Assembly: GCF_949987535.1 (NCBI RefSeq)
Contig: NC_080070.1
Location: forward strand, 8,986,016 to 9,050,015
Length of the DNA stretch: 64,000 nucleotides
DNA from: Balaenoptera acutorostrata
Taxonomy: Eukaryota > Chordata > Mammalia > Artiodactyla > Balaenopteridae
Reading direction: 5' to 3'
How positions within the stretch are numbered: the first letter of the stretch is position 1; every line of letters starts with the position of its first letter. A program made the translations under genes and the position numbers. Shown piece by piece: positions 47,751 to 61,229 of the stretch. The notes beneath the pieces were generated by a model. That model made no database searches, was not told the DNA's origin, and saw only the letters and a program-made list of their open reading frames with translations.

Positions 47751-47765
47751 AAAGAATACAGGAAA

Positions 47766-49744
47766 AGATAGAGAACTTGTTAGCTCTGTTCTTCCCATCA
47801 TAGTGAATAAAGTGTGCTAGAAGGGCAGCAAGTATGCACCATATGGTCCTATGTGAACCTAGGAAAAATAGGTGCCTGTTCTGGGATTGGGACGGAAGGA
47901 AGGTGGAGGTGCTATTTATTCCTCCATGTCATGTATAGTGTCTCCTGTGAAGTTACTTTGAAGTTTAGGTTTTATTAAGTTATCCAGTAGAGAAAGGGTT
48001 ATTGACTGGAGTTACCAAATAGAAGTCAGAGACAACACAATTTGATCACCCAAGACATCATTTTCCTTGACAAAGAAAGTCAGACTAGGCTCCTACAACA
48101 AATGGAAAGTCGTTTTAAGTAAGTGTAGAACTGACTGGAGATCAGGGGCCTTAAGTAGAAGGTTGAAAAAACATTGATTTCCTTATTTTTCCCTGGCATT
48201 ATCATGTCAAATGCATTCCTAAGACTGAAGAATAAAGCTAAATTAATTTTAATCATGCACATTTCTACCTTTTTGTATTCTATGTGGAAATAATAAATAC
48301 AAAGGGAATATGACTAATTTCAAGGTTTTACTTCATGTCACGCTCCTGAGAGTACATTTTTCGGCAAACGCGTAGATATACTTTTATTTTATTCATCTAA
48401 GAGTTTACCCAGTACAGCTCTAGGCTTCAATGCGCTAAAAAACAACTCTTCCTGCTATAAAAGTATCACATCAAAATTCAGGTCCTCATCAATTTCACAC
48501 ACATTAGCCTCCTACAGTTAAGCAATTATTTCCTTGAGATACTTGCTACTCTCATTTCACAACTAATTTGGTTCATATAAATTGATGAAGACAACAGAAT
48601 TATAAAGTTACATTTATAACATCTTGGTATCAGTTCATTAAAAAAATCAATCAACTGGATATTGGGAAACATGCCACGTATAAGATTGTGCTCAGCTCAG
48701 AGGTAGAAGTAAGAACAGGAATTCTGTCCTCTGAAAGCTTTAGGAGATTAAGCCTTTTCAACCAGGGTAGTCAAACATCTGAACTACATAATATACGATT
48801 TCAAACTAGTGAAAACAATAAAAGTGACTTAAAATTTTAAAAGGATTTGAGATCACCATGGGATGAGTGTTCAGGCTTTTTGTGGAAAACACATGGGACT
48901 TTGTCGTAAAAACTGAGGGCTTCATGGAAGATTTTCCAATGGGAACATGATGACACAGCGGAAGCACTCACTTTGGAATTTGCATCAGGAGGGGGATGTA
49001 TGGAGTGGACTTGTTGAGAGGTGGGAAGCAGAGAGAAGAACAAGGACACTGCCACTGCCCAAGTGTAGCTCCAACAAAAAAAAGCAAAGATGAAAATATT
49101 GATCACCTATTCTCTGCCAAGTGTTGTGATAAATTCTAGGAATCCAGAGATGAGTGAGACGTGAGAGTGGAGGAGTTTACAATTTAAGATGGAACAAAGA
49201 GCGATTGTTATTATCCAAGATATGGGGTGCCACATATACCAGAGGATGGTAGATTATTCTCTGGGGTTTGAGAGAGGAAATGATACTAAGTTATTACTAA
49301 ATGTTACGAAAACTGAATCTTGAAGGATGAGTAGGAGTTTTCTGGGGTAGCATTTAGAGGATGGGATTCTTGGCAGATAGTGGAAAGTAGTCAGAGTTTA
49401 TGGTGTAAAGCAGGAAAAATGAGGCCAAATAACTCCAGCTGGGCTCAGGTTGGGCATACTCATGAAATTAGTCTGCTTAGAAATTAGGACTTATAGCTAA
49501 TGGAGAAAATATCAAAGTATTTTCCTTGCATTTTAGAAATATAAACTTGGATAATGTGAGAGAGAGAAATGAGAAACAATAGGGAGAGTATGAAAAAGGC
49601 TCCTGGGAGAATCCCAATGAGACGTGATCAGGGCATCATTGGTATGAGGTGCTGCGTTCAACAAATATATCAGATGTGTCATATTCAACAATGTCTGATC
49701 CTCGGTGAATGAAAGCCAGTGTGTTGAATTAATATGAGAGGCTG
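47766..49744. other. Intronic sequence, ancient fragments only
   Basis: Segment 49110-49190 resembles the same ancient repeat as 29755-29830 (TCTCTGCCAAGTGTTGTGAT). Otherwise unassigned. Confidence 0.4.
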
Positions 49745-49950
49745 TGTGGTAGAATGGCTAAAAGTGCTGACTTCAGACTCAGATATTTTCTGGACCCTTT
49801 TTCAAACTTTTCTAACTACTAGCTGGAGTGGTCTAGGTGAGTTATTCTATCTCTATGCCTCTGTTTCTTCATCTATGCAATGCAGATGATAATAGCCTTT
49901 ATACTGAGGAGTTATTGAATTAAATGATTTAATACTTTGTGCACATTATC
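49745..49950 (+). repeat. MIR SINE
   Basis: The order GACTTCAGACTCAGATATTT, CTAACTACTAGCTGGAGTGG, TATGCCTCTGTTTCTTCATC and GAATTAAATGATTTAATAC follows MIR on the plus strand closely. Confidence 0.85.
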
Positions 49951-52011
49951 TTTGTTTAAACAGTGACTGAAATAGAGAAAGACCCCAATCAGTATTAGCC
50001 ACTGGGAAATCTGGCTCCAGAGATATATGCTTATAACTGCTAGGCCATAAAAATAGGACAGTGATTGAAAAGAAACACTCATTCTGGCAAGTAAGATGGC
50101 CTTTATTATCTTTTTAAATGATGGCTTTTTGAACTAGGAAAAGGAACAGATGGAGAAAGCACTTCCAAAGAACTGGTGGCACTTGCTAAATCATTACGTG
50201 TGCCAGGCAAAGATGAAGAACAAAATTGGAATTTTCTAAAGGTTTTGAACTTGGATACTACAAGAATGATTTTACCATTGATATAAATTAGAAAGAAGGT
50301 TTCACAATTGTACCTAGCTCACAAGTCAACTGAAGCCTTAAGCAAGTTAATGAATTGGGAAGGACTTAGCACAGTGACAGGCATGGCGTAAGCATTCAGT
50401 AGCCATTAGCCATCATCACAGTCGTCACTGCAATCCCAGGAGTAGATGAGAGACACATCTGGATGACCCTGGAGTCTCATTTCTTCCAGACTTTTAGTTC
50501 CATAGCAGAGCTGCATCGGCAGATCTGAGTCAACACAGCAGAGAAGCAGACTGATATCAGCCACTGGGCTCCAGGGGGCCTCCCTTTTCTAATAAGGCAG
50601 CTTTTTTTTGACTCCTTCCCCCATCATGACATGAAGCATTAAAAGTGAAGGCTCCTCTCTACTGGAATCTTGGCTATGGTGTCAGCCAACCATCTACGCC
50701 CTGTCAAAGCTAAGAACTTGAGGCACTGTTTGTATCAGTACTTTACTACTTCTCTTATAGTTCTCCCCGTGTCTCTCAATAAACTGTGTCATATCTGTAT
50801 GCCAAGAAGCAATAGGCATTTGATGAAGGAGGGAGGTGGAGATTTGGCATAGGTCTGCACAGGAATTGAAAGAGGCATTTCGGGTTGGGAGATGGTTGAA
50901 ACTCATGTCCAAAGGGGTAGGCGATATTTACAGGCAATAGTGGGTTGTAGTCTAGACTCAAGTCAGCAATGTCAGGATTAAAGATAAAATAACAGGGAAT
51001 TTGAAAGAGGGGGAGGAAGACTGCTGGGAAATCAGAGGTGAGCAGTACTCCAGTATCCAGGCAGGGCACTGGCAGCATGGTGAAATGTCCAGGGGTAGCA
51101 AAATCTCAGCCTGTGGACAGAGGTTTGGCAATAGGGATTCGATCTCTGAAATGATCCCAGAAAGACTAGAGGTGCTAGAAGAATGAGTGGCAGATTATCA
51201 GCATCTTTCAGAAAATATCAGATGCTAATAAGTGCTACAGCAAAGATCTAGACAGAACTTTACTTGTAAAAATTAGATCTTAAGGAGTGAGAGAAAAAAA
51301 GCAGTGGCTGGAGAAGAAAGAGGACTCAGAAATAACTGTAGGAATTCAGTTATCAAAATTAGGGTCTGTGCTTAGGTTAGAAAGGCCTCAAGGGAAATGT
51401 GTCAGAATAAAATAAATCGTAAAATTGAATTATGATCAAAGATTCGTCCATACACATAATTATTTCCTGATACAATGTTACCAAAGGTAATACTTTCTAA
51501 GCAGTATTGTGTGGCTTCCCAACAAATTTTCTTGTTAAGAGCTTTTATAAACAAAGGAAAGAGACTAAGAAATACTTGTGGTAAACATCTCAGAGAGCAT
51601 CCAGAGGAATCATTCTTTAGGCTGATCTCAAATCAATTTCAGAGGTTCCCAAGTAGCTCTCCAAAATCAGCAGGAAACCTATCGCAAAGAGACTCATTTC
51701 CACAACTAATTATAATGAAGTCATAGATAACCCAATAAGCCTAAATTCTCATTGCTCAAATTGCTTAAATTCATCAAAGAAAAAAAAAAGGAAGATGATA
51801 GTCAAATGGTACTATTTCACAGTCTGAATTTCCTGGTTAATTACCCAGGGTAATTCTCATCATGAGGGTTTGGGGGAGAGGTTCCAATCCAATGAGTCTG
51901 CATTATTTCAGATTATGAAGGTAAATCTCTGATTTTTCTATGCCAACACTATTTTTATTTTGTTAACTATTTAAAACAAAATTATATACTCAACGGTAAA
52001 AATATCTATGA
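49951..52011. other. Intronic sequence with a few ancient repeat fragments
   Basis: A MIR-like 3' end lies near 50360-50405 (CACAGTGACAGGCATGGCGT). The interval 50780-51250 has G/A-rich ancient-repeat character. No exon recognised; frames are below 101 codons and overlap. Confidence 0.45.
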
Positions 52012-52533
52012 TGTGACAGTTAATTTCATGTGTCAACCTGACTTGGCCACAGGGTGCCCAGATGATTGGTTAAACATTATTCTGGTGTGTGTCTGTGAAG
52101 GTGTTTCTGGGTGAAAGTTACATTTGAATCTTAGCCTTAGTAAAGCAGATTGATCTCCCAAACGTGGGTGAGCCTCATCCAATATGCTGAAGGCCTGAAT
52201 GGAACTAAAAGGCAGAGTAACAGGGAATTCCTTCTCTTTGCCTGATGGTCTTCAAGCTGGGACACTGGTCTTTTCCTGCCTTCAGACTCAGGCTGAAACA
52301 CTGGTGTTCCTTTGGTCTTGAGCCTGCCAGCTTTCAGATTGGATCTCATACCATCAGTTTTCCTGGTTCTCAGGCCGTTGGACTTGGAGTGAAATTACAC
52401 CACTGGGTCTCCTGGGTCTCCAGCTTTTGACCTCTTGGCCTCCAGAATTGTATAAGCCCATCCTTTATAACAAATCTCTTCCTCTCTCTATATACATCCT
52501 ATTGGTTTTCACTGGAGAACCCTGACTAATATG
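52012..52533 (+). mobile_element. ERVL-type solo LTR (MLT2-like)
   Basis: It starts TGTGACAGTTAATTTCATGT, carries GGGTGCCCAGATGATTGG, GGTGTTTCTGGGTGAAAG, CTCATCCAATATGCTGAAGG, a repeated CTTCAGACT-type block, and ends GAACCCTGACTAATA. It is a better-preserved relative of the copy at 618-1126, in the same orientation. The two are 51 kb apart with no proviral interior, so they are independent solo LTRs. Confidence 0.7.
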
Positions 52534-54951
52534 GTTGACTTATCATCTATTATATAAATCTATATTGCTTAAATTTACCAATTACTCATCTGTCAGAGAA
52601 GTTTCAGTTCTTAAACTTATATGAAGCATAAAGATGAAGGGCCTCTCAGCAAAACTACTCTGCTCTGTGTCCTCACTTCTCTTGTTTTGGAAGCATATTC
52701 AATGCATCCATATATTAAGTTTGGGACTCCTGAGCTGTGTCCTTTGCTGGTCTTGCATAATTCATTTTTAGTCTCATAGTTTGTAGTAGTGATGTCTGAT
52801 TTTTTTCTCTTTGATTAGTTCATTTGTACAGTAAACTAAAGCTTTTAAAACATGACCCGGTCCCTAGTGGGAGTTTTTAACCTCCATTTTATCCACCTAA
52901 GTTTACTAAATTTCATCGTCTCCTTGCAACTTTTAAAAATTATTATACACACACACAATCATGTTATATTCATCTTGCCTGAAAAAGGCAAGGAATATTT
53001 TAAAAGGCCCCCAAACCTTGTAGAAGCTAGAGTGGGTATGGTATCCTGCTGTGTGATTATAAATTAAAATGTCCCCTTTGCTTTCTAAAGAATAAGTCAA
53101 TACCTCATATCACAAAATGTTCCCCCCAGTCTCTTTTTTCTTTCATGTTGGAATATAATGCTTCTATTGATGTGGAAATGCACCAGCATGCAATGAAGTA
53201 TAATTGAAGGTAGATTTCCACTCAGCTGGCATGATGATAGCACAGCCACTTTGGGAATTGAAATATAATAAAAAGTCAGTTAGGTGACACTACCTAGGAG
53301 CAACACACTGTTCACTCAGACGCTTTTTACTTGGTACCATGTGACTCTTACAGCAAGTCTATTTGTGAATTTGGGAGAATAAAATCAGCAATCTGTGTTG
53401 TAGGTATATCCAAGGTTATCTATATTTATATCTGTAGATCTGTATCTATAGCTCTATGTGCATCTCACTTTTGGCTGTTGCTAAACAAGAGGAGATATGC
53501 TATCCTAGCACACGTCTAGGCTCCTAATTAAAATGATCACGATGCCCCATGAATCAACCTTCCTCAGGCTCCAACTCCCCTAAGAATCCAAAGCCATGTT
53601 TTGTTTTCAGAATTGTAAAATGATGGATTTCTGAGTTTTCCTTGAACACTTTGGATATCTAGAAGACCATCAAAAAGTAAAAACTTCTAAAATCAATTTT
53701 TAGATACTTTTTTGGTAGAAGTATATGTAGACTATTTGGAAATAGAGAGATTTGTATCTATTGATTCACTATTAAGAGAGAAAAATAAAATCTGTTTCTC
53801 CCTGATAGCTAGCAACAGTTTTAAGGGAAAATGCCTTTATATATGAATTCATCTAGCTCCCCCTCCCTTCCTCCCTCCCTCCCTTTATTTATCCTGAAAA
53901 AAAAAAAAAGTTTTAAAATTAGTTATGTATATTTTCAAATAAAAGCTCATAGACCCAACATAAAATGTTCCATTTGTTATGTAAATGCCATTAAGGAAAT
54001 TAAGTTGAAGCCCATTGTTTAAGGACACACTTTTAAAAAACGGATTTTATATATATGCTTCTGTTTAAGTAGGGAAACTATACTTTTTAAATCGATATAA
54101 CCTACTCTCTGTAATTTCCATTCATAATGTTGTTAAGCATTATACTTTTTAGGAATATCATTTCACCCTCAATTATTTATGCTTGGTGTTTGTTTTGGAA
54201 AATTTGGATATTATGGAAAATGTATTAAGAAATTAGTAATGGACTGATAACCTACCAATTAGAGATAATTAGTTAGCATTATCCAGATTTTATTTCATTC
54301 AGATCTCTTTTCTAACTATCTATATATTTATAATAATATTGGGGTCATAATCTATATAAATTTTTGTAAACACTTTTAGTCACTGTATTTTCCAATGGTA
54401 TTAAATATTTTTGAGAAACATGATTTCTCATAACATAATAGTATTCCACATAAGAATATACTCTTTAAAATCACCTCTTCATTTAAAATATTTACTTGTT
54501 TTCAAATACTGTAAAACAAAGTACTTGACAAATGTGAAGTAATGCCTAAACATTACTTATTTTTTGAGTTACAGAAATGTAAGAAATCTAGAAAATTACC
54601 TGCAGTTTGAAATCATAGAGCTGAAAATCAATTCTCAATAAATAATTAAAACATAAAAAATAGTATTATAAACTAAACCAGTTTTTCTTATGTGAGGAAA
54701 AAGAAATCTCATGATGCAAGTTATCACTGAACTTTGAAATTGGTGTGAATTAATTCTTTCAAATATTAATATATTAACTACATTTTCAAACGTTCATAAA
54801 ATCAAGAGAGGAGATATCCTAACTGCTTAGGATAGACAGTGCCAGGAGTAGTCCCAGGGAAATAAATTTGCTGAGACTGAACTGGGAACTTGCCAGTATC
54901 TGCCAGCAATTTCCCCAGCTACACAAAAAGCCAAGAAAATGTCTACTCCTT
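52534..54951. other. AT-rich intronic sequence, no feature recognised
   Basis: A short CCCT/CCTT run lies near 53862-53886 followed by an A run at about 53898. No exon or transposon recognised. Confidence 0.45.
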
Positions 54952-55308
54952 AGGCTACGGTCTGAATGTGTGTGTCCCCCAAAATTCACATGTTGAAATT
55001 TTAATGCCCAGTATGGTATTAGTAGGTGGGGCCTTTGGTAGGCGCTAGGTCATGAGGGTGGAGCCTTCATGAACGGGATTAGTGTTCTTATAAAGAAGAC
55101 CTCACAGGCTCCGTCACCCCTTCCACCATGCGAGGACACAGCAAGAAGTCTGCAGTCTGCAACCAGGAAGAGGACCCTCACCAGAGCGCAAACAGGCTGG
55201 CACCGTGATCTCAGGCTTCCAGCCTCCAGAACTTTGAGAAATAAGTGTGTGTATACGAGCCATGAAGTCTATGGTATTTTGTTATGGCAGCTTGATTGGA
55301 CTAAGATC
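54952..55308 (+). mobile_element. MaLR-type LTR (MST/MLT1-like)
   Basis: CTGAATGTGTGTGTCCCCCA, GTAGGTGGGGCCTTTGGTAG, GGTCATGAGGGTGGAGCC, CTTCCAGCCTCCAGAACTTT and an end near TTGGACTAAGATCA define it, as at 23473-23841. The plus-strand frame at 55069-55470 begins inside it and has no independent support. Confidence 0.85.
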
Positions 55309-56242
55309 ATTTCCCTTAAAGCACCCAAATGGAAGTTTATCAAGGGTTTACAAAGGAAATTGTACTACAAAACAGAAATAAAAAGAGACCCCGGAAAGAT
55401 TCCCTTTGGAGACAGAAATACAAAGATGATGTTTGCTGAGTACAGGTTTCTGAAGCAGTGTGGATGCTGAGAAGTCATTCTATAATTGAAGCAATGTCTA
55501 CATGAACAGAATGAGGAGGTTTGAATAATTCAGCTTAGCAAACAGCTGATTTAGGAGGAAGGCATATTCTGAATGGCTCTTCTAAAAGGCTTTGTTTACA
55601 TGGATAGAAATTGATTTTTTTTTCAATAGGTGAGAAAGGTCATTAACAGAAATCACTTTCCTTCCACCATATGAATGCTGAACCACATTTTATGACCTTA
55701 CTGATATGGGCAGACAAAAATTTTAGAGTATGATTCTAAACATCTGTCTGTAATTTAGTGGCATAAAATTGAGGCAGTTTGCAATAAAAAACATTTCAAA
55801 TGGTAGGCAGGTTTTTTGTGTGTGTGCTTTGTTTTCTTTTGTTTGGCTACGTATCAGACAGTAATACACATGGACATTTTTTTTTTACTACTATTACAAT
55901 ATTATAATATTGTTTCTGGAAGATACATTTAGTTTCCTAATATGGATTGATGGAGTACATACCCTCAGGCAATTAGAACTTTAAAAAATTCCAACTCTTC
56001 ATATGAGAAGGCCAATCTGCAGGTCAGTGTTTTCCTAATTATGGGTTGCAGCTTGTTTTTAGGTCATGAAATCATTTAGTGGGTCATGGCGATTTTTTTT
56101 TTAATGGAAAAGAAAAAAGTTAGAAAAGAAAACATCAAAATTATGAGAGCACATTAAAGCACAAGGTAAATTTTATTTCATAAAACTTTGTTTCAGTAGG
56201 TATTGAGTATGATATAAAATATTTTCTCACTGTTTTGATTAA
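55309..56242. other. Intronic sequence with possible hAT fragment
   Basis: Segment 56038-56190 (GGTTGCAGCTTGTTTTTAGG, TTAGTGGGTCATGGCGAT) resembles an old hAT-type element at low identity. The remainder is unassigned. Confidence 0.35.
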
Positions 56243-56722
56243 AATCATTTGAACTTGGAGGATGTTATGCTAAATGAAATAGACAAAAAAAGACAAATAC
56301 TGTATGACCTCACTTATAGGTAGAATCTTAAAAGACTAGAAGTCATATAGAATCAAAGAGTAGAATGGTGGTTGCCAGGGGCTTGTTGAATATTGGTCAA
56401 AGAGTACCAACTTTCACAGTCAGGAGGTGAAAAAGTTCTAGGGTATCTAATGCACAGCATGGTGATTATAGTTAAGAATAAAGCATAGTGTACTTAAATA
56501 CAAAATAAAATAAGAGAGAGATCGTAAGTGTCCTCACCACACACACAAAAGATAACTATGTGAGGTGATACATGTATTAATTAACTTGTTTGTGGTAATC
56601 CTGTCACGATGTACATGTATATTAAAACATCACATTGTACATCTTTAAGAAAAATCACACTGTACAACCTAAATATATACAGTTTTAATTTGTCAATCAC
56701 ACCTCAGTAAAGCTGGAAACAA
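56243..56722 (+). repeat. Old L1M-type LINE 3' end
   Basis: GGAGGATGTTATGCTAAATG, GACAAATACTGTATGACCTC, GAGTAGAATGGTGGTTGCCA and the end ATCACACCTCAGTAAAGCTG follow the 3' region of ancient L1M subfamilies on the plus strand. It is older and distinct from the other L1s here. Confidence 0.8.
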
Positions 56723-57439
56723 TTTAGGTGCACAAAATCATCTCTAGGTCCACCTTTCCCAGGGTAATGGATATGAAAGTTAAAATGAAAATTATTCTCA
56801 GAGTGAACATAGGTTATCCATTTGACCCTTTCAGCATGTTTTTTTCTTTTTAGCACTTATTCCTAGTTAAAGGTAATGCACAAATATATATTCACCAGTC
56901 AGTGACCTCTGTTCTAAATAGAAATAAATGTAGTGGAATGTTTTATGAAAGCTGATGTTGCAAGTTGGAAAATATTTTCACAGAGAGATAACCCACTCTG
57001 CAAATTCAAGGTTACTCAGAGTTTGACTAATTTTTACAAGTCATAGTCAATATCTAATGAGACTTAAAAATTAATCACAACTTAGACGGAAAAAATGTGA
57101 GGGGGTGAATAATATATTGAATAGTCTCTAACTTATCGAATTTATTTTGAATTCATCACCAAAGAACAATATTTTCCAAGATGGCTTTTCAACCAAATGA
57201 CTTACCTTCATCTTGGACTACAGAACTTATTATTTAGAAGCAGCACACACATGTGTGTGTGTGAACAACAACATGTTATTAGTGTTTTCCTCTTCTAGAT
57301 TTTCTGTTATCTCCTACATTTTTGCAACCAAGCTATTTCAAAAAAGAAGTAAAATAGGACTGTCATTCTTCAGTGCTCATGCTGTTGATAAGAATAGGGT
57401 AGATATAGTTCTCAGTGTATAAGACTTTCACCTCCAAGG
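56723..57439. other. Intronic sequence, no feature recognised
   Basis: A short palindrome CACACACATGTGTGTG lies near 57245-57260. No exon or transposon was recognised. Confidence 0.4.
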
Positions 57440-59163
57440 TAAAGGAAATTGAAGATGATTCAAAGAGATGGAAAGATATCCCATGCTCTTGGACTGGAAG
57501 AATATTGTTAAAATGGCCAAACTACCCAAAGCAATCCACAGATTTAATGTGATCCCTATCAAATTAGCTATGACATTTTTTTCACAAAACTAGAACAATA
57601 ATCCTAAAATTTATTCGGAAACACGAAAGGCCCAGAATTGCCAAAGCAATCCTGAGGGAAAAGAAAAAAGCTGGGGGCATAATCCTTCCAGACTTCAGAC
57701 AATACTACAAAGCTATAGTAATCAACACAGCATGGTATTGGCATAAAAACAGATATATAGATCAATGAAATAAACCCAAACACCTACAGTCAATTAATCT
57801 TTGACAACAGAGGCAAGAATGTACAATGGAGAAAAGACAGTCTCTTCAGCAAGTGGTGTTGGGAAATCTGGACAGCCGCATGTAAATCAATGAAGTTAGA
57901 CTACTTCCTCACACCATACACAAAAATAAACTCAAAATGGCTTAAAGACTTAAATATAAGACAAGACACCATAAAACTCCTAGAAGAGAGCATAGGCAAA
58001 ACATTCTCTGACATAAATCATAGCAATATTTTCTTAGATCAGTCTCCCAAGCCAAAAGAAATAAAAGCAAAAATAAACAAATGGGACCTAATCAAACTTA
58101 TCAGCTTTTGCACAGCAAAGGAAACCATAAACAAAATGAAAAGACAACCTAGGGACTGGGAGAAAATAACTGCAAATGATGCAACCAACAAGGGCTTAGT
58201 TTCCAAAATATATAAACAGCTCATACAACTCAATATCAAAAAAAAAAACCCAATCTAAAAATGGGCAGAAGATCTAAATAGACATTTTTCCAAAGAAGAC
58301 ATATAGAGGGCCAAGAGGCACATGAAAAGATGCTCAACATTTCTAATTATTAGAGAAATGCAAATCAAAACACCACCAGTCAGAATGGCCATCATCAAAA
58401 AGTCTGCAAATAATGAATGCTGGAGAGGGTGTGGAGAAAATGGAACCCTTCTACACTGTTGGTGGAAATGTAAATTGGTACAGCTACTATGGAAAACAGT
58501 CTTGGAGGTTCCTTAAAAGATTAAAATTTGAAGTACGATATGATCCAGCAATCCCACTTCTGGGCATTTATCCGGAAAAGACAAAAACTCTAATTCCAAA
58601 AGATGCATGCACCCCAATGTTCATTGCAGCACTATTTACAGTAGCTAAGACATGGAAGCAACCTAAGTGTCCACTGACAGATGAATGGATAAAGAAGATG
58701 TGGTACATATATAAAATGGAATATTACTCATTCATAAAAAAGAATGAAATGATGCCATTTGCAGCAACATGGATGAACCTAGAGATGATCATACTAAGTG
58801 AAGTAAGTCAGAGAAAAGACAAATATCATATGATATCACTTATATGTGGAATCTAAAAAATAATAAAATGAACTTATTTACCAAACAGAAATAGACTCAC
58901 AGACATAGAAAATAAAATTATGGTTACCAAAAGGGAAAGGGAGGGGAGGGATAAATTAGGAGTATGGGATTAACAGACACACAATACTACACATAAAATA
59001 GTTAAACAGTCATGATTAACTGTATAGCACAGGGAACTATATCCAATATCTTGTAACAACCTATAATGGGAAAAGAATCTAAAAAAGAATCTATATTTGA
59101 ATCACTTTCTTGTACACCTGAAGCTAACACAGTATTGTAAATCAACTATACTTCAACAATAAA
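57440..59163 (+). mobile_element. L1 LINE 3' fragment, 5'-truncated
   Basis: It enters ORF2 at AAATTGAAGATGATTCAAAG and runs through to a stop at 58854-58856 and a 3'UTR ending TATACTTCAACAATAAATGA. Two ORF2 frames survive: 57890-58258 (with [20 protein letters not shown]) and 58413-58856 (with [15 protein letters not shown] and ending SLICGI). Frameshifts separate them. It is antisense to CNTNAP2 and lies about 2 kb downstream of the exon in transcript terms. Confidence 0.9.
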
Positions 59164-61225
59164 TGAATAGGGTATATATAATACAGAATGATTTCCCTTT
59201 GTTAAACCAAATATTAGTGTCCTCCATGTATGGGAAAAAATGGAAATCTTTGAAACATAAATATTTTCTTTGGACTATGTAAGAGTGAGACTATATAAAA
59301 TTTTGGATTTCACATCTGTTCTCCTTAATTTGCACAGATTCTTAGCTAAATTGACAAAAACGTCTGAAGTCTACTTTTATCATATTTAAGCAAATCTATT
59401 AAGGTAAATTAGTTATTGCATATTGGATTCCTTTGTTCTTTCATATTTTAATAAACACAGTTTAAAATAGATGAGAGTATCTTGGAGTCCTAAATTAGAC
59501 CAAATTAAATTAGCAAATGTCTATTAATCACTATGTTTAAGATCCTGATAATGGTTCCTGTTATGTGGAAAACCACCAAGAGGTTGGGTTTGCTCAGTGA
59601 ATGCCAGGAGGGAGGCCTTCATCCTTATATTTTTATGTGTTTAAGCATTAGAAAAGAATCATTAAACATAACAGAATCTAGTGGGGAATTTCTCAACTGT
59701 GGTAAATATTTGTATGTGTATTTGTTTTATGTGTTATTCTGGTCTCTCCAGATAATTTCTATTTGCTCTAAATCTCCCCAGGTGGATTTATACTAGGAAG
59801 TAGTGATAAAATATGGTGATCAATCATTTTGACTCTGAACATTCAGGGAAAAAGCAAAACTAACAACATAAGAACAGAAAAAGTAAACATCTAGGTATTT
59901 CACAATAGCTTTTGATTTCTATAATTCAGAGACATCTGTGACATAATGATTCCTGTCTTCCTTGAGTCCTTTTCAGTAATAGTCCACAGAGCCAGGCCAT
60001 ACAGAAACACACAGCCTATTGTATGAAAAGACACCTATCCTTGAGCAGGAGATATTGTGTGTGCAAGGAGCCAGAGTGCTGAATTCAAACATTCCTGGAG
60101 CACCTCTTACGTTACAGGTGCTGCTCTATACGCAGGGGCGTGGCCTCTGCCTTCAAGGAGCTGATAGCATAGAAGAGAAATGAGATGGACCAAATCATAC
60201 AACATGTTAGCAACTGTGTCAGGTGTGTGCATATGGTGTCACGAGTGAATACGGAATATTTAGAAATCAGAGTCCACAGTCACACAGTTGAGCCTTCTCT
60301 TATGAACTTCCTCTCTCAGTATTGGTACATCTGTAAGGGGCTCAGGAAACATTCTTTTTCCTTCTGTCTTCCATTTCTAAATAGTTCTTTACTTAACATA
60401 AGTACTTACTTAAAACACCTATTGCAAGAAACATCTAGAGAAATTCGGTGATTTTTAAAATTATTTATCAGTCCCATATCATACATTGTTCTCTTTGTTT
60501 ATGACATCTCACTTGGCAATCTCAGTTTTCTCTGCACCATCATAATCAAGGAATATTCCAAGGTCGCCAAGTTTGTTCAAATAACAACAATATTACCTAA
60601 GTCTCAGTTTATCACACAACTACCATGTCAAGTTTAAAAATTACTCTGCTTAGCCAGGCCAGTCTGCCCTCAGTCGATACATATCTCTTGTCATTCCTCT
60701 TTGTACTCACCCGCCCTTTTTTTCTGACACGTTGTACAATAGCAAGATCACTTTGAGCTTTTGATTCAAGCAGTAGAATATACCTTTAAAGTCATAATTA
60801 AATCAATACAGTCTTATTACTAATAGTAAAAGGTATTTGAATGCCCGTAAAGTCAAAAGATAAACTACTCTTTCTTATGTTAATCAAATAAACATTCTTT
60901 GTTTTTAAACATATAACATTAACTTAGAGGAGTATCCACTGCTCTATTCAAAATGAACTAGCATTTGCAAAAAAAAAAAAAAAATGGAAGATTTCAGTCC
61001 TCTGAGACAGTCTCAACCAACTTTCCTCCTCGCCCACCCTCACCATCTCAGCGAGGTTCTGTTTCCCTCATTCAATCTGCACTCAGGGCAGCTAAGAGAG
61101 TACCTCAAAAGTCTGATTCCAAACATAATCACGAGCATGTGACACCAACACAGCAACAACAGAACTTTAGCTGCGGAAATCACGATAGCAATTTCAGGAG
61201 TGAACATTGAATAGATTTCACTGAC
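59164..61225 (-). other. CNTNAP2: Proximal intron downstream of the CNTNAP2 exon
   Basis: No recent transposon is visible in the 2 kb nearest the donor site. An ancient repeat (CACCTCTTACGTTACAGGTG and following) lies near 60095-60190. A 15-base A run is near 60969. Confidence 0.5.
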
Positions 61226-61229
61226 CTGA
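61220..61229 (-). promoter_or_regulatory. CNTNAP2: 5' splice site of CNTNAP2 exon
   Basis: On the minus strand the junction reads TCAG|GTCAGT, with the intron starting at 61225. It has GT and a good CAG/G context but C at +3, where purine is usual. The exon ends after the first base of a codon. Confidence 0.88.

Larger units (their letters stand above)
1..61225 (-). other. CNTNAP2: CNTNAP2 intron following exon 8 (5' part)
   Basis: Everything left of the recognised exon lies downstream of its splice donor on the minus strand, so it should be the 5' portion of the intron after exon 8. No second exon with splice sites and recognisable protein was seen in these 61 kb. CNTNAP2 is known for introns of tens to hundreds of kilobases, so this is expected. 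The intron's 3' end is outside the window. Confidence 0.8.

Noticed and set aside
55069..55470. 133-codon plus-strand open frame
   Set aside because: It begins inside a MaLR LTR and continues into unassigned intron, with no domain or conserved splice structure.
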